NCBI GenBank assembly: GCA_963701445.1
Contig: CAVPAM010000025.1
Coordinates: 1-64,000, forward strand
Length of the DNA: 64,000 bases
Reading direction: 5' to 3'
Source: CAKZLS01 sp963701445
GTDB taxonomy: Bacteria > Pseudomonadota > Alphaproteobacteria > Rhodospirillales > Defluviicoccaceae
Program-made: the position numbers and the translations under genes
Shown here: piece by piece, positions 62,765-64,000 of the stretch
Position numbering within the stretch: the stretch's first letter is position 1
Layout: every line of letters starts with the position of its first letter
The notes under the pieces: generated by a model
Seen by the model: only the letters and a program-made list of their open reading frames with translations
Told to the model about the DNA's origin: nothing
Databases searched by the model: none

Positions 62765-63001
62765 TTACCCACCCAGCGCGTCGCGAAGCCGGGCGATGGT
62801 CGTATCCAGTCGCCCCATGACCGCCTCGTGCGCCCTTCGCAGCGCGTCGTTTTCATCCTTTACCGCCGCAAGCTCGCGGAGAAGGTTTTCCTGGTTCTGG
62901 AGGCTTTCCGCCGGCGATGCCGCGGCGGCTGCTTCCTCCAGGCGGAGCACGGCCGCCGATAGCCGTTCAATCCGCCGCTCCAACTCTGTTCCCATCTGCA
63001 A
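62765..63001 (-). CDS. small coiled-coil protein upstream of zapA (DUF4164/ZapB-like)
   Basis: 78 residues, almost entirely coiled coil: ELERRIERLSAAVLRLEEAA, an Ala/Ser-rich break, then LLRELAAVKDENDALRRAHE. It has no Cys or Trp. Short coiled-coil genes directly upstream of zapA are typical in Alphaproteobacteria (DUF4164) and may take the place of ZapB or act with ZapA at the division site. Its function is inferred from context only. Confidence 0.78.
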   Translation of the reverse strand: MQMGTELERRIERLSAAVLRLEEAAAAASPAESLQNQENLLRELAAVKDENDALRRAHEAVMGRLDTTIARLRDALGG

Positions 63002-63269
63002 GGCCGTGTTTTCTTCGCCAAATTCTGGCTTCGTTGTGGACGGGAGGGAGCATAAGCGCGGCCCGACGAAGCCGTCAACTCCTGTCGAAAAACCCGAAAA
63101 AGCCGTTGACGCCGGGAGCCAATCCGACGATTGTGCGCCATTCTATAAATAAGACGCCACCCCACGCGAAATGGGGGCTAAATGGGTTGATCTGGTGAGG
63201 AAATCCACTTTCAACACATTAGCGTGAGATCCGAATTCTGGCGTCACAGCAATTCCAAGGAGAGAACGA

Positions 63270-64000
63270 ATGGCGGTACGGGTAGGCATTAACGGTTTTG
63301 GCCGCATTGGGCGGCTGGTATTGCGCGCGGCGGCTGAAGCCAGCCGTAACGATGTCGAGTTTGTCGCGGTCAACGACCTCGGTTCCGTGGCAACCAACGC
63401 GCATCTGCTCAAGTACAACTCGGTCCACGGCACCTTCCCCGGGGACATCAGCTCCGACGACAAGAGCATGACCGTGAACGGTCACAAGGTCCAGGTCTTC
63501 GCCGAGCGCGATCCCACCAAGTTGCCATGGGGCGACCTGGGTGTCGACGTGGTGATGGAGTGCACCGGCATTTTCAGCGCGCGCGACAAGGCGGCGGTGC
63601 ATCTCGAAGCGGGTGCGTCCAAGGTACTTGTTTCGGCTCCGTCGGCGGGCGCCGACGCCACCATCGTCTACGGTGTCAACCATAGTGCCCTGAGCAAGGA
63701 GCACAAGGTTGTGTCCAACGCGTCTTGCACGACCAACTGCCTCGCGCCGCCGGTTTCCGTGCTCAGCAAGGCAATCGGCGTGGAAAGAGGCTACATGACC
63801 ACGATCCACGCCTATACCGGCGACCAACCGGTGCTCGACACCCTGCACTCCGATCTCCGCAGGGCCCGCGCCGCCGCTCTTTCGATGGTTCCGACCAGCA
63901 CCGGCGCGGCCAAGGCCGTCGGCCTCGTGCTTCCGGAACTGGCCGGCAAGCTCGACGGTTCGGCCATGCGGGTTCCGACCCCGAACGTCTCGGTCGTCGA
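63270..64000 (+). CDS. gap: glyceraldehyde-3-phosphate dehydrogenase, C-terminus cut by window edge
   Basis: Starts MAVRVGINGFGRIGRLVLRAA at ATG 63270, with AAGGAGAG upstream. Present are the NAD-binding GINGFGRIGR, substrate contacts HLLKYNSVHGTF and the catalytic Cys153 in SNASCTTNCLAP. The frame runs to the window edge at 64000 (about 243 residues seen). It is a glycolytic or gluconeogenic dehydrogenase. It diverges from the zapA operon; the 268-base gap probably holds promoters for both, with a TTGACG box near 63106 as a tentative -35. Confidence 0.95.
   Translation, partial: MAVRVGINGFGRIGRLVLRAAAEASRNDVEFVAVNDLGSVATNAHLLKYNSVHGTFPGDISSDDKSMTVNGHKVQVFAERDPTKLPWGDLGVDVVMECTGIFSARDKAAVHLEAGASKVLVSAPSAGADATIVYGVNHSALSKEHKVVSNASCTTNCLAPPVSVLSKAIGVERGYMTTIHAYTGDQPVLDTLHSDLRRARAAALSMVPTSTGAAKAVGLVLPELAGKLDGSAMRVPTPNVSVV

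Overview
The window is GC-rich chromosomal DNA from an alphaproteobacterium, most likely a member of the Rhodospirillales or a near relative. The evidence is gene order and family content: a yebC-ruvCAB-ybgC-tolQRAB-pal-cpoB-tilS-ftsH-folP-glmM block, a PopZ (DUF2497) gene next to valS, a Pcm-type methyltransferase followed by a TolC-family gene, and zapA followed by a probable 6S RNA and 5-formyltetrahydrofolate cyclo-ligase. No rRNA, CRISPR array, prophage or plasmid functions are visible. The species cannot be named from the sequence alone.

Layout. Positions 1-10400 are accessory: the 3'-truncated end of a subtilase, an SpmA-SpmB fusion, a frameshifted TackOD1/degenerate-GGDEF protein, unknown small genes, a structured CU-rich element that looks like a small RNA gene, a cupin, a broken PHB-depolymerase-like esterase, a GH17 membrane glucan enzyme and an ISAs1 transposase relic. 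Positions 10490-19850 carry metabolic and envelope genes (MAPEG, enoyl-CoA hydratase, two orphan solute-binding proteins, ilvD, an alpha/beta hydrolase, a lipoprotein, radC and a nuclease), plus a MITE-like element and one copy of a G-run-linked repeat. Positions 20060-26210 hold valS, popZ, tolC, pcm and tRNA-Cys/tRNA-Asn. Positions 26400-34450 hold several small or unknown proteins, a GAF-GAF-PAS class III nucleotide cyclase and a large Pat-type acetyltransferase. Positions 34510-42610 are a minus-strand polysaccharide export module (wecC, AAA ATPase, tyrosine kinase, Wzz, outer-membrane barrel, Wza) followed by galE. Positions 43000-45160 hold a tandem-RCK potassium channel and a small partner membrane protein. 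From 45228 to 63001 lies the conserved housekeeping run on the minus strand, and gap begins at 63270 and leaves the window.

How the genes work together. The Tol-Pal genes form a tight, overlapping operon with the RuvABC resolvasome and YebC. FtsH, FolP, GlmM and TilS are essential or near-essential core functions immediately downstream. The export genes would control chain length and secretion of a polysaccharide whose glycosyltransferases are elsewhere. The nucleotide cyclase, together with a textbook CRP-type palindrome upstream of the nuclease-radC pair, suggests cAMP signalling operates in this organism.

Caution on quality. At least six otherwise intact genes, including the normally essential glmM, are split by what look like one-base indels. 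Sequencing or assembly error is the simplest explanation, so frameshifted entries should not be read as true pseudogenes without read-level checking.
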